From: Dermacentor variabilis
Taxonomy: Eukaryota > Arthropoda > Arachnida > Ixodida > Ixodidae
Assembly (NCBI RefSeq): GCF_050947875.1
Contig: NC_134568.1
Location: forward strand, 199,244,258 to 199,308,257
Direction: 5' to 3'
DNA: 64,000 nucleotides
The notes under the pieces are model-generated. The model was not told where the DNA came from. It did no database searches and saw only the letters and a list, made by a program, of their open reading frames with translations. Shown piece after piece: positions 10,880 through 24,000 of the stretch. Within the stretch, counting starts at the first letter, position 1. Each line of letters starts with the position of its first letter. The position numbers and the translations under genes were made by a program.

Positions 10880-13440
10880 ATAGGTATGAAGAACCAAACT
10901 CAAGAATATACGTGTGACATACTTAAAGAAGCTCCCTGTGAAGGTTCCCGTCCATTCATCATCATAAAACGAGCTAGTTGTCTTGTATAGCGTTGCTTCA
11001 TCGCTGAGCGCTACTCTGAAAGCACTACTGAACTTGTGAAAGATAAAAGAATTTGAGCTTACGCCAGAGTGCCCACATTTTGTTTCGAAGTCGAAAGGAA
11101 GTTGAAGAAGTCATTTCATGTCAGCCCTTCGTTATATTCAACTGAATACGTCAAAAAAAAAAGGTAAAAACTCAACCTCCTTCAAATGCAAGGCATCAAT
11201 TGCTGTCACAAGTGCTTTATCAATACCGCGTTTCGCTTTGCAGACCCAATGGAGAATGGCAACAATGCTCAATGCGCCTGATTCATAACGAACGAGAAAT
11301 CGCACGTGGCGGAAAAAACAACAACTAACGCTCAATTTGACGTTGTCTCATTTCGTGTTGCGATACTGTATACACTTTTTTTAAATTTACAAATGAATCC
11401 CATGAATGGTTTATACCTGACGCAGGAGCAATTTTGTAGCCTTGTCCGTAAGGCCTTATTCAGGGCAACATTAAAGTTCCTGTCTAATCGCAACAGACTA
11501 TTGGTCCATACAATTATTGGTCTAAGCTTATCCCGACGTTGGCGTACCTTCTGGCCGGGTATGCTTTTTTTATTTCTTATCATGAGTTAAGTTATGGCAT
11601 CACTTAAGTTATGGTAGCTTTCTTATAAAAGAGAGAGAAACAAGAAAAGGCAGGAAGGTTAACTATAGAGGCACGTCCGGCTTGCTACCCTGCATTAGGG
11701 AAAGGGTATACAAGGAATAAAATAAAGAAAAAAAAGGGGGAGAGAAAAATCACTAGTCGACGTGCACGCGTGAGGTTACGCACAGAGTGTATACATGGCG
11801 CCTTTCGCAAACTGAGAAACTTTAGTAATGCCCTCGTTGCTTTCTGCGTCAGCGATGCGCACTGCCATGACCTGATTGCGATCTTCGCTTTCTTATGAAA
11901 GCTTTCAGTCAATGTGTAGCTTCGCAGGGCGATAAGCGCTATCAAGTGTGAGCCACTGCCATATTCTGACTACAATTTATTATCGATTCACAGCAGGAAT
12001 AGCGGAACTGAGGACACGGGAAAAGGTGTGATGATTTCTGAAAGTACGGTATTCACCTCTGAATATTCACTCAAGTCAGGAGGCAAAAAACGAATCAGAA
12101 ATCTAGAGCGGTATTGACAAATCAGTTCTGCGGAATCCCGCAAGGTGAGCTTCATAAAATGGAAGACTGCCGTCCACATTCAGGTGGATGACAGTGTACC
12201 CTTTCATAAATCAGTATTAACAGAAGCAATAGGTTCACTTATACGTGCTAGTGGCGTCCAAGTATTCATGTATCACTTCACGAGGGGTTTCTTAGACATA
12301 TGAGGCATCCTTTGGGATGCTATATGGTATGACCATCATGACATACCGTGACCATCGTGACATCGAGTATGACGGTAGGGCAGCAATCGGTCTGCACGTA
12401 ATACACCGGCCTACTGTTTTCCTGTGCAGGCACATCTGATGGGTGACGTGTGTCGTACGAGAACATTGAGCTTGCTAATTTGCTAATGCCAAAGCCTCTG
12501 CATTTAAAAATTAATTGTTAGATATCTAATTCTTCGGGAGGCTCCTAAAGGGCATTAAGGATACCTGCAACAAAAGAAATGTGGCCAGAAGACAGAAATA
12601 AAATGCTTTGCTTATCGACAGAAGCGAGTATAAACGTGCTCGCCTCGTTCTATGAGTGATGCGACAGTCGGTGGGCAAGCGGTGGCGTTTGCTTCCTGTG
12701 TCGCTGGCTCAGCATTGTGCGCTGTCGTAAGTTCCTTGTTGCGAACTTGGAAAGTCCGAACATTAGCCATATTCTGTGCTTTGCACATCCGCTTCTTCTC
12801 GCTTTGTATATTTCCCAGATGTGAGGAAACTGCGGAGAAAAGCACGTGCGCCCGGCTTCTGCCATCCTACTAAATGAAGCAAGGCCTAATTTCGTTACTT
12901 TGACCGCCGCATTGTATGCACTGGTCATCTGCAGTGATGGCCCCTGTTAACGCTAATCACGCACGATGTGCAAAGGGCAGTGACGCAGGCCCTTTGACGG
13001 TGCAGTGGATTCTGTCGACCGTGAAGTGCTATATGCGTGGCACTGCGACAATGCAGCCTTTCCGCAGCGTCGTTGTAAGGGCGTTGATTAAGTTTACAGA
13101 CGCCACATTTATAACAATGAAAATACTATAAGGGAGAAGTTTACGCGGTATCTCTTCACTTACGGCAGAATTCTGAGATTTTGCTTTGCCCAGACCCCTT
13201 CCTTACTTTAGGCGAGGAGCGATTCATGCTTCCTAACTTTACGGTGCCCTTGGATGGTACAAATGTATCATGAGAGCTTCCTTCACTCTGCCTTACCATC
13301 GTTCATGAGCTGGTGAGGAACGCCTGCGTGAGCTGAGGGTCGCACTTCTGGGTCTGAATTTGATAAGAAATATTCAAATCGTAAGCCTTTACGAGGCTAA
13401 GAAACACTAGTCACGTTGTACATTTTGCGTATATATATGT
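10880..13440. other. No gene supported outside the LINE at 11627
   Basis: AT-rich intronic sequence; the ORFs (such as 12650-12928 minus) are short and unrecognised. Confidence 0.4.
11627..11960 (-). mobile_element. RNase H-type LINE 3' end, copy 1
   Basis: The minus-strand 3' tail is the family's characteristic end: gagagagaaa, ggcaggaaggttaac, then gcttgctaccctgcattagg on the plus strand. Upstream (plus 11890-11790) a frame with QKATRALLKFLSLRKAP matches the C-terminal wording of the copies at 35186 (RSAMKALLRYLKNTGLSDKL) and 36377 (QKAAEVLLQYLKATRSSDRL). It is severely 5'-truncated. Confidence 0.65.
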
Positions 13441-13455
13441 TTATTTAAATAAATG

Positions 13456-13574
13456 CTTGAAGAAAAGAGCGCTACGAAGACGCGGACTAAAAGAGGAACA
13501 TGTACGACGGACGGATGTACCGTCGTACATGTTCCTCTTTTAGTCCGCGTCTTCGTAGCGCTCTTTTCTTCAAG
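13456..13574. repeat. Perfect inverted repeat, 55-bp arms
   Basis: The left arm is 13456-13510 and the right arm 13520-13574, with no mismatch by eye and a 9-bp spacer (acggatgta). It is followed at 13575 by tctgcaaaaccaactcgccc, the family flank. Perfect arms imply a recent origin or ongoing gene conversion. Confidence 0.92.
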
Positions 13575-14808
13575 TCTGCAAAACCAACTCGCCCACATCA
13601 AGCTTCTGCTGCTTAAATAAATGCGATTGAATTTATACTTAGTTTCGCGCGCTTTGAGCTTCACAACAACAAAATAAATCTTGACAATAATCGGGTAATT
13701 ATTCTGTGTCTGGAAATGACGTATGATTAACTGTCGGTGGCTACAATGGGTGCACTGAGCATTTGGCGACAAAATAGAAAGTATGCTGTTTGCCTTTCCT
13801 AGTTTGAGTGTATTTCTCAGAAGCGTTTCTCAGTTCGATGTGCAAAAGCACGTCGTGGCGTATTCCGCAAATAATTATGAAACGATAATCATCAATGCAA
13901 AATAAATAAAACTCGTCACCTACAGCCCGACGTGCATAGTCTTTTAATGACTATGAAGCAAAAGGTGGACTGAAAGAAGAACATAAAGAGCATTGACTAC
14001 CAGTTGAAGCTTTTCGCAGAAACACGCTGCTTAAACTACATTTTTTTACGTAATCACGCTCATCGTCACGGTCATTGTCATAATAAATATGCTAGAATAA
14101 ACAATGCAAATATTTTTGGCACATGACAATTTACAAGTAGTATTTTTTTGCCAAGAAGTGATAGAAGTGCGTTGCTAACATGCGAAACCTCGTTGCCTGA
14201 TATTGAAAGCCGCTGTCGCTTCGGTTTCTGTTTTGTCTTTGCTTTTTCCGATGAGCTTCGTGTGCTGGAAGCATGCGTCGGCGAACTCTCTGATTTGTTG
14301 ACTCCCTCAGACTCAGAGGTACCAGTGAATCTGAGTGAGCCCCAGCGATCCCCAGTTAACCCAAGTTAGGGTAAGTCTAAATGAGTCGAAGTGAGGCCGA
14401 AGTGAGTCTGAGTGAGTCGAGGTGAGTACGCGTACATATGAGTGCGTCTGAATCGCACACAATCGAGCCGAGTCTAGGTGGGGGAGCCCCAGCGAATTGG
14501 AGCTTGTGCGAATCAGAATGAAGATCAGAATCAAGTTTTATTGAGTTACTATGTGTAATACATAAATGAAGCTACAGAAGGAGGTCCCAGAGCACAAGGA
14601 TGTAAGGGGACCTGAGTGACTTCTAGTAGTTCTGAGTCGCATGCGATTCCAATTGTTCTTTGTCCACGACACCTTAAGCGATGATTGGTTCACATAATCA
14701 CGTGTAAATCTAACTCTGTGTATCCACGAGGACGATTCAGCCCACGATTCCGTAAGTCTGAGTGAGTCGGTGATTCCGTGAATGGGAGAGAGGCCGCGCA
14801 AGTAGGAT

Positions 14809-14938
14809 CTACTTTGATGTAGCGCAGGCAGAACGACCGCACATACAGAAAGGCACATTAGACAACACAAAGCGTTTCTTGTTGTCTTATGTGCCTTTCT
14901 GTGTGTCCTGTCGTTTTGCGCGCGCTACGACAAAGTAG
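14809..14938. repeat. Imperfect inverted repeat, about 60-bp arms
   Basis: The left arm (actttgatgtagcgcaggca ... ttagacaacaca, 14811-14869) pairs with the right arm (ttgttgtcttatgtgccttt ... gctacgacaaagtag, 14879-14938) with about eight mismatches. The family flank atgccatgccaacaaggccc appears at 15051, pushed away by a SINE inserted exactly at the arm end. Confidence 0.75.
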
Positions 14939-15034
14939 GTGCACGTTAAAGAACCCCAGGTGGTCCAAATTTCCTCCACTACGGCGTGCCTCATAATCAT
15001 AAAGTGGTTTTGGCACGTAAAACCCCATAATTTT
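14939..15034 (+). mobile_element. SINE A, 5'-truncated, with 13-bp target duplication
   Basis: Only the SINE 3' part is present (gcacgttaaagaaccccagg to gcacgtaaaaccccataa). It is flanked by perfect 13-bp copies of tacgacaaagtag at 14926-14938 and 15035-15047. The insertion is therefore genuine and lies at the right end of the palindrome. Confidence 0.88.
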
Positions 15035-15049
15035 TACGACAAAGTAGAA

Positions 15050-16540
15050 GATGCCATGCCAACAAGGCCCATACAGCGTCCCTTATCGAGGGAGTATCAT
15101 TTGTGACTCTGTGAACCCGAGGGAACCAGCTGAATCTGATTGCGGTGGGACTGACCGTCAGTGAGTTCGGAGGGGCCTGATTCCTTTTGGTTACTTTGGG
15201 TCTGAGCTTAAGGTATATCCTGTGAGGGAGCCTGAGTGGGTTGCGTTTATTTTTGTCGACGCAGGTGGGCTGCAATAAAGGAGCGCAATGACAGCTTGTT
15301 GAAATGCGCAGTCATGTGGACCACTTTTCGCCTGGAGTTTGTGTTCTCGTGCCCTATCATCGGCACTGAAGCCCCTTTCAAAGAACGACCTGCTTCCTTT
15401 CACAAGCGCTCATTTAAATGTTATAAAAAGGAAAATTGTTTGTCATTTGCTTGAGTGACTCGCGGGCGAAAAGATGTGACCGACAGCTATCGCGCACTTC
15501 ACAACTTGGACGCATTTCTCGAGCAAGTTATCCCCTCACCCTCACCTCCAGAGTGAGCAAAAGCATTTCACGAAAATTCGAGAGCACTTCTAGAAAATAC
15601 GAAAGTGTGTGAAGCATAGATCGACCGCGTTGGCGATCTTGTGTTGAAACGTGGCAACTAAATATAATCGCAGCATTGTTCTGTCCGCGCTTTGTAGGCT
15701 GCCCAGGGTATTCGTCATGATCACTGAAGGTCGCCTAATTAACTTACATGAGCATCATAAGATTTGAACTTTAAACTCACGTTGCCGTTTCTCGTTGCAG
15801 TTTTTAACACGAATGAGTTATATGCCTGGCTACAGTGTAAATCGAATTTAGAAAACACGTTTCGGCGATGTAACAAATATGCGCGACGTTGAGCAGAATC
15901 CAGACAGAGACCCTGATATCTAAAGCTAGAAGTTGTAACTTCTAGGACCGATGAGCACAAAAAAGTTATATTGTTGGATTGTTCTGCCTTAATTTTCAAC
16001 AAATCAAACATGAAGTTGCACAGCGCGTAACAACGTATTTAATATATCCACCAAAAGCTCGGCGTTGAGAAGGTAGTGACGCTGACAAGCCAAGTTAAGG
16101 AAATGCACGCGTTCGTTAAACGAGAGAGGCGTCGTTATGGTTGGTCTATATGGTAGAACACTCACTGGGGACAGCACCTGTCGCAAGCGGCCACCGTCGT
16201 GCTGCCGACATTAGCTCACGCGGAACGCCGACACCTCAAGCGAAGCATCTCTTCTACGGGACGTCGTGGTAACGCCCCACCGCGAGGACGCGAGTATCTA
16301 TGCCCCACAGCAGCTACAAGGGGTGAGGCCGCTAAAGTGCTCTTTTTCTGACGCTTGTGGATGTAGCTGTTAGCTACTCATGGTATGCCCACGATAACTA
16401 TAGTGTTAGACATTGAACCAGCATAGTTTCTAGAGCATATTCTCTTGCTCAAAAATATTGTAACAAATGTTTTAGTATGTTAAAAACCTTTGAAATAATA
16501 GACTATGCTAATCTATTTCACATCATGCCAGTATGTGTAA
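15050..16540. other. No gene supported
   Basis: Short ORFs only. The preceding stretch 14340-14800 is unusual in carrying many gtctgagtgagtc-like words (14330-14420, 14755-14770), a weak degenerate repeat. Confidence 0.4.
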
Positions 16541-16542
16541 GC

Positions 16543-18110
16543 TTGAAGAGAGAGAGGCCATAAGGTAGGAGATAGGGGAAATGGAATTGAAAGAGCAGAA
16601 GAAAGAGATAAGTTCACTCTTTGCACAGTTACACAGACAAGCGTTCATCGCTGAGGTAATCACGGGTGGTCATGCAGGCTGGTGCATTCCAAAAACCCAG
16701 CAGCGCCTCTGTGGCCTTGCACATAGCAGACGCATGAGGCCACGGGCCCAAGATATTCTCTATAAAAGGCGTTTTCTAAGTGCCCTAAAGCTTTTCGAAG
16801 GGCGCTCCTCTCATCTTCGTATGTGGGGCAGTCACAGATGAGAATGTTGATGGTTTCCTCAACACCACATGTGCTGCAATTGGCACTGTCCGCCATTCCA
16901 ATTAGGAATGAGTAGACGATTTTAAAAGAAACAACTATTTGCTGGCGGCCCAGTAACGTTTCTTCCGGTCGGTTAAAGCCCGGTGAAAGTTGTAATCTGA
17001 TATGTGGGTCCATGGAAAATAGGCGCTAGTTGGTAAACTCCATGTATTCCATTTTCTTAGAGTTATAATATGGGCAAGACCGCTGAGGTGCCACACTGCA
17101 TCCATTGTCGGTAATAGTATCGAGGTTCTTTCACATTCTCCATGGTCCTCATGGGCAGCTTTGTCGGTACATGCATTCATTGCTAGTGATGTTACAGTGT
17201 CCAGGTATACCCACTGAAATACAATGTCGTAGCTTCTATCCACCGCTTGATCGCATGATAATAGCGCAATCGTATATCTGCTACCAATTGCTCATGTGGG
17301 CTGCGTCACAGAGCTGATAAGAGTGACTGCAGGGCTGCCTTTGAGTCACAGAATATAGCCCATTGATTTTGTTACTGCTGTTGCACATAAAACACTGTGC
17401 TACGGAGGGTAGCAAGTTCAGACCCTGTCGTTGTTGTGACGCGGCTGATCTTGAACTTGCAGAATGACGCCGACGGAATAACTATCGCATCAGTATTGCT
17501 GGTTAGAGTCGAAGAGCCAGCTGTATATATGTGAATTCGATTGAAGCAGGAATCATGCAGTAGATGTAGAGCGGCTTGATTCTGGGTACAAGTTGGCAAG
17601 TCGGACTTATTTGCAATTCCTGGAATGGAAAGACGCGCTTGTGACTGCCGGAGACACCACAAAGGGCAAGGTGATCTTGCTGCAGGCCTGCAGTCTGATG
17701 GAAGAGAGGATCGCTAGGAGGCTACAATGCCCGAAAAAGTTGCATCTCGTCTACTTTCCTAGAGAGGAGCAAGGCGTTGAGACTGTAGTCAGGAAAGGTG
17801 TCGAAGGCGATTTCTAAGGGTGTCTGTGGCGACATACGTACTGATGGGATGTTCCCTGGCGATGGCAATTTTTGCGGCTGTTGAAGCGCATCGCGGTAGT
17901 GAAAGACAGGTTCTAAGCGCTTGTGCGCTGCAGTGATATATTCTGATGCGTTTTCGCAGACGCAAGCGCCAGCTGCCCATATGCGCATGGCACAGCTCGC
18001 ATCCGACGTTCACAATTGCCAACGCAACGTAGAGGCCTTGCGTGGCTAATCGAGTTGTAATAATTGCGGAGAGCGCCATGATTATCGCACACTACTTGCT
18101 CTTTCAAATG
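16543..18110 (-). mobile_element. RNase H-type LINE, copy 2 (longest, about 1.57 kb)
   Basis: On the minus strand, starting from 18107, the RT C-terminal region comes first (ALSAIITTRLATQGLYVALA). RNase H follows (IHIYTAGSSTLTSNTDAIVI, then SRVTTTTGSELATLRSTVFY). Next is a C-terminal zinc-knuckle-like segment (CSTCGVEETINILICDCP) and then the purine-rich 3' end at 16545. The RNase H 'TDGS' aspartate is Ala here (TAGSS), while the Glu of SELATLR is kept. Several frameshifts and stops make it a dead copy. The enzyme would have served target-primed reverse transcription. Confidence 0.75.
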
Positions 18111-19021
18111 GTCAGATCTGTAGCAGGTCTGAACGTGTTATTGAAGAAATCGTAAATTCCATGCAGTTGAAATGATTGTGCATGCCGTAAGGCTGCTTAC
18201 GAAATGTTATGGCCGCGAAGGGAACGTGTCTTTGGTTTAAGTCAATTAATTACTTTCCGCCCTAAGTTTATACAACTGGCGTTGTCAGAGTCATTTTATT
18301 TCGGATACCATACACACTTTTGAAAGAAACTACAACATCCACTCCATTTGCCTTTCTGTGTTGCCAGGAAGTTATACATGTCTACAATGTGTGGAATTTG
18401 GCTTTTCACTTTATGTGCTATAGCCTATAGCTCATCGCCGGCGTGCTTTCGGGGGAGGCCGTTTAAACTTTACAATTATGTGCAACAGCACAGACAGTGA
18501 CACGACATTTACTGAGCGAATGGTTCGGACGTTCCGCGCTGCTTTCCGTGTGAAATTTACAGTAAATTATACCGCATAGGTTTAAAAGCATGCAGTGCAA
18601 CGAGCGTGCGGGCTAAACTTTCCACTCAAGGAATGACGTCGACTTACTTGTCATTTTCATGCACTGACCCGTTCCAACATATACGAGGGTAATAATGTCT
18701 AATCATGGCGTCGGGACTAAATGGGTCTACATTGCTGACCAAGAGGGTTGCCATCACTTGACGTTAACCGCTATAAAATTTGCTCAGATTCTGTTTGCGT
18801 TGCGTATGTTCGGGGTCACGTACAGATCTCTCAATCCAGTCCGGTTTATATCCACCTGGCGCTTTTGGGTCGCACTCGAGGTGCGCACGCAACCGCAGAG
18901 ATGTGCCTCCTCGTGGTCAGGAAGAAGGCAGGAAGGAAACAGGATGGGCGCACAACCGTCTGTGTTGGCGACTGCACGGAGGACCGACATCCGTTTTAAT
19001 CTTCCGTGAAAGACGAATCCT

Positions 19022-19140
19022 AGGCTTATTTTCTTTTATTTATTTATATTACCCTCAAGGCCTGAGGGCATTGCAGATGGGAGTGTTAAAACGGGAAGCA
19101 TATCAATGACATACGAAAAATAAAATAAACCATGCAACAT
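19022..19140 (-). mobile_element. CR1/L2-like LINE 3' UTR fragment
   Basis: tttatttatattaccctcaa followed by a GCC-TGAGGGCATTGCA hairpin-like stretch resembles the 3' UTR of the larger minus-strand copy at 39540 (ttgtaagtaccttacacaat, then cgtgggcattgtg). No coding sequence remains. Confidence 0.45.
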
Positions 19141-20041
19141 ATAATTAATTGCTAATTATACAATGTTATGTAATGTCTTGCCTAATAATTTGCAAGCACG
19201 ACGAATGATCTAAACAAAATAACGTCTTGATAATTCCTGTTAATACAATGTTAGGTAATGCCTTACGAAATAGTTTGTTATCGATTATGGCGACAATTCC
19301 ACCGGTAAGGTGGGAAATTGGTGTGATAGTCTGGCTTAAAAAAAAAAGAAACTGACTGGCTGGTTGAAGGTGTTAGTGCTGCCTGTTTGCATTCCGAATT
19401 TCCGAAGCGAGCAGGTGAAGGCAGCCGTGTATTTAGAGACTCAAACTCATGGCGGCACTCGTAGGGAAAACATAAAATGCCCCTCCGCAGGAGTGAACGA
19501 ACTTGAAGGTAGGGCACCCCCTTTTCTTTTGTGCACATTTGCGTACGCGGGTGAGCAGTTGTGAGTGTCGAGCTGACTAGAGCGGTGCATCTGAATTCAG
19601 AGAGCGTCACACTTTAGCACTAAAGACGGAGTGATAAACCAAGATATAGGCGCCGTAAAGCCAGCCATAAGAACCACACGTACTGTTAAACGTGTAGGAG
19701 TGATCATTTCCGAGTTTTCCGGAATTTTTACAGCTCGCCTGTTGCAGGTAACATACTCTTTGTTTTGAGCTGTATTATTCGAAGAGGCGGTCCTTGCTAG
19801 TACGAGAAATCGAAACATATACTCAACTAATTAATAAAATTTCACTAATAACTTCTTCATTAGTTTCTTTAGGGCGCATATTGAAATTTACGAATGGTAG
19901 CCGGCGAGTTTGCGAGACGTATTCACTTGAAACGAATGTTTAAAAAGTAACATTGTCATTAGACTGTATGCTAGATTGTTGATTGAAGAATGACTGTAAC
20001 TATTCCTTTGCCCTTATGAATTGAGAGTTCCACGCGCCCCA

Positions 20042-20043
<2 letters not shown>

Positions 20044-20086
<43 letters not shown>
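20044..20086. repeat. (CT)n microsatellite
   Basis: A nearly pure CT tract, interrupted once near its start by TTT. Confidence 0.95.
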
Positions 20087-20088
<2 letters not shown>

Positions 20089-20739
20089 GTCTTTATAAGA
20101 GTGTTGTCTCTAGCTACGAATGAACTATAGTTTCGAGTAGCGCATGTCCTGTGTCTTTTCGTCTTGATTCAAAGCGTGCGATTATTTAAACCTGAAAGCC
20201 TCGATAGGGCCGATGCGTGAACTTTTCATCCGACTGCTCGAGAAACATGGCACTCAAGCTATCCCAAGGGCCCACCAGAATTCAAAGCATGATGCTTTTG
20301 TGTTTGCGGTATTGGGCGCTCAATGCCGTAAATTCCGTTTCATAACTATGAAAAGCCGTGGCTGAATATATTTTGCTGTCGACTGCTTCTATAAACAATT
20401 TTATTTCGCGACACCACTAAAGGCCCTCGATAGGCTATTGTTGCGAGTCTTATAACGTGCGATGGACTATATACGCTTGCTTACGGAAAAGAAAAAGTAT
20501 AATTTATAAAATGAAACAAACAAGGCCACCATGTTCAACAAAATAGAAAGAGTGGAGCCACTCGGTGTATGAAGTGATGAGAGTTTTGAACCAGCAAAAC
20601 ACTCATTCGAACCTGTGGGACCGTTACTTGCAGAGATCATCAATATCTGTATGCACAGAGCCCCAGTGCCAAGTGCACGCGTCTACTAGCATGGTGGGAG
20701 ATGTAGCGACAAGAACGACAACGGGGGAAAAAGAAAAGA

Positions 20740-21095
20740 AATTTCCGGCAGAGCGCAATGATATCAACTGCTGCGGAAGTTTGCAACACAAGCGGCGCCG
20801 CGCAGTTTGCAGCGCAGCCTGGAGAAACGCGTGCAGTTCGCGGCAGGAAGCGCATCGCTTCCGAGAAGAAAAACAGCGACATCCGGTTTTGTTTCCGGTT
20901 CGCTTCCGGTAGAGAAACATCCCCGCGCTCTCTCCCGTTCCGTTCGCATTTCTTCTACTTGCGAAATGACCCGGCGCGCATTCGGTATCGGCGGCCGCCT
21001 GAATAGCGAAGGAGTTTGGGTGTATAACACGCGGAAAAAGAGACGCGAAATTCGGGGCCCGATCCACTGACGGAACGCGTCGGCGAACTCAGGTC
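20740..21095. other. GC-rich block
   Basis: A CpG-rich segment of about 350 bp containing gcggccgc. Small overlapping ORFs on both strands show no family features. Possibly regulatory or a repeat; nothing firmer can be said. Confidence 0.3.
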
Positions 21096-21099
21096 TTTT

Positions 21100-24000
21100 G
21101 CTGCGCTCTTCCTCCTCCAGTCTTGCTTCGTTTCTTGCTTTCTTTATCTTTTTCTCTTCTTTTTTTTTTTGGGGGGGGGGCGGCATTCTACGCACGTTGA
21201 TTACAATGGCACAGCGAGGACTTTACAGAACTTTGAATGCTGCTTGGAATCAGAGAAGTCAGGTCGCGTGTGATTCGTCACAGTATGTAACGCCGGTTTC
21301 CTCAAAGCAGTTGCTGTTACGGGTACTAGGTGTAATTTAGTACCTTTCATGAAATGACCACAGCACAAGACAATGCGCAAGGAAAATAGTCAAACTTACT
21401 ACGTTGACAAACGTTGACTTGATATTTACATGTGAAATGAAGCACGATGCATACAAGATGAAAGCAATGTAAAAATGAAGTTCGCTCATTCTACTGATTA
21501 CACAGCATTTCCTAAAATTAGCGAAGCAAGCTAATGCCGCGGAGGCAAGTAAACAACAAATTTTAAGCTTGACGTTGCCTAGAAAGACAAGGCATTAAAG
21601 ATCTGCTTCTCAGCGTCAGTGGTGCCTGAATATTTTTGTCAATTTGGCTTTCTAAAATGTTTTCGGATCTTTATAGCTGGACATTCTAAAAATATATTCT
21701 CAACTGTTTACTGGTTGGCAACTCTCTCTTTTACTGGTTTCTTGATTGAAGAGCTGTCAATGCCGCACTTCGCGACATAGCTGTCCAGCCATGTCCACAA
21801 CCAGATGTCCGGACGAGAAACAATCATCATCCTGACGACTATAAACATCTTCAGCGTCGAGGGACTAGGAGCTCACTTACAAATGGCTGCTAATGCCGCA
21901 CTCTGCACGAAAGTTATCTAGCGTCCCATCGGCTACGAAACTTGGTCGTCACTATGTTGTCATAATGAAGATAAGGTATATATAGGTAGATAAGGAAGAT
22001 AGTCCGAAAAAAGGAAGGCACCGAAACCGCTATGTACCGAAGGACGGGCCTCAGACTCAAGCTCTCTTTTCTTTTTTCACTTATGTGCAGACAAACTCTG
22101 GTTTACCGAAACCCGATTGAACAAAAAGATTGATTTTATGAAGTGTTTTTGTTCCCCGACACATATGCATAGAACCTTTGTGCCGAAAAACTCCAAGTAA
22201 CGAAGTGAACTAAACATCTCGCCTGATTTAACGAATTTTTGAGGGAAAATATCGGTGAAATATGAGGGAAATGTATAGGTATGCCGTGTGCAAGTAATGG
22301 ACGTCATCAAAGTATATACACCTCGGCTTCCTTGAAAGAACAGATACCACGGTCAGAGAATCCGCTGTCTTAGATATCTAAGTGCCCATGCTTGCTGCTC
22401 GCAAACCCCACGCAGCTATATGCACATTTTAACTCTTGAGTAAACATGTTACTCACTTCTCACGAACCACTCTAGCGTATAAGGGCTGTTTCATGAATAA
22501 AGGCCCAGTTCTTAAATAAGGTCATATATTCCATGCTCACAAAGGAGACGATCCGGAATGCGCTTCCTTTCTAATGAAATTCCTACAGCATACCATATAG
22601 AAATGTTCTGTAGTTTAACTTTTATTGCAAAGTTTGCAATAAGGGAACGCAGCCAAAACACTTGGGTAAAGAAGAGCTGAGAGCAGGCGTTTTACAACGC
22701 AACCTCGTAAACGATACTTGGAACTTTCACGTGGGACACCACCTGCTGCGCCAAGTGGAGCAAAAGTCCTGAAAATCGGAGCTGGGTATCGTGCAACAGC
22801 TGTTCGCGAGTTATGCTTCTATACTGAAGGTTAATAGGGAATGCAGTATATAGCCCTTACGCGTCACACACCGCAGTTGAGGTGACCACCATCGATTGAG
22901 GCAGTCACCGCGGTTTTGCTCTTCCAATAATCGCCACCCTTCCTTCTCTGTCGCTCTCTGCGCGCGCAGCGGTGCGCGAGGCAGCCATAAACCCCCGGCG
23001 AGCTAGGAATAAGGCGGTGCACAATCGCTATCTGTGATGTGTAGCTACTAAAACTTGCGCAGATCTCTCCAAAGTTCTCGACGCATGATTGAGTATTTGG
23101 AGCGAGTTTTTTTTTTTTTTTTATGAATATGCCCATACGATTCGAAAAAAAAAAAATGGGTATTTGCGCATATTTGGGCGTCACCGTGAGAACAGAGTCG
23201 GAGGCGGCGTTGTTATCGTCGTTCGCCATGGCTTTCACTTATACTCCGGAAGTTATTTTTTGTTCTTTCCGAGGCCGTTCAATTTAACGACGTGATTGGT
23301 GCCTACTGCTCGACTATTGCTCGTCATCTGTGCAATTTATCGCCCAATATTTGCATAACCCATAACCTTGTGCCCCGAAACGATTTGCTAAAATTATACG
23401 AATGGCGTTGCAACTGGCTAATGCTTGTGGACACGAAGCTTTCTTTCCATGGACATCATGGCGACATATATTTTTTCGCTTACTGACAACGACATTTGTT
23501 CGCACTTTTGAACAAAGCGCCTGGAAGTTAAAATTTCACACAGCATTACGTGGAAAACATACATACGCATAGTTACTATAGTGTAACCAACTGAACTATT
23601 AATTGGCTACCTAAACAGAAATGTAGGTCAAGCCTCTCCAGCAGTATAATTGAAAAGCCTTCCAACCTCAACAAGAATATGCAAGATTCGTGATGGAATC
23701 CTTTGGAGAACTTGTTCCAAACGATGTCATAAATCCATTCAGAGAGGCATCCACAAGATTAATTTATTCACATTAGCTTCAAATTGCCCGCGTATCGAAC
23801 CTAATTCGAAAGAAACAGCAGACGTGCACGGTCTTAATTTCCTTGATCATAAATTAATTCGTGCTTTACCCGGCAGCTCCCACATCAACCCAGCTCCTCG
23901 AATCTCTCAACGTATCAGTCATGCAAAAGTTGTTTATCGCTCACGTGCCCAAACCTCCACGCATGTTCAGTCGTTCTTTGTCAAGACAGTCATCGAATGA

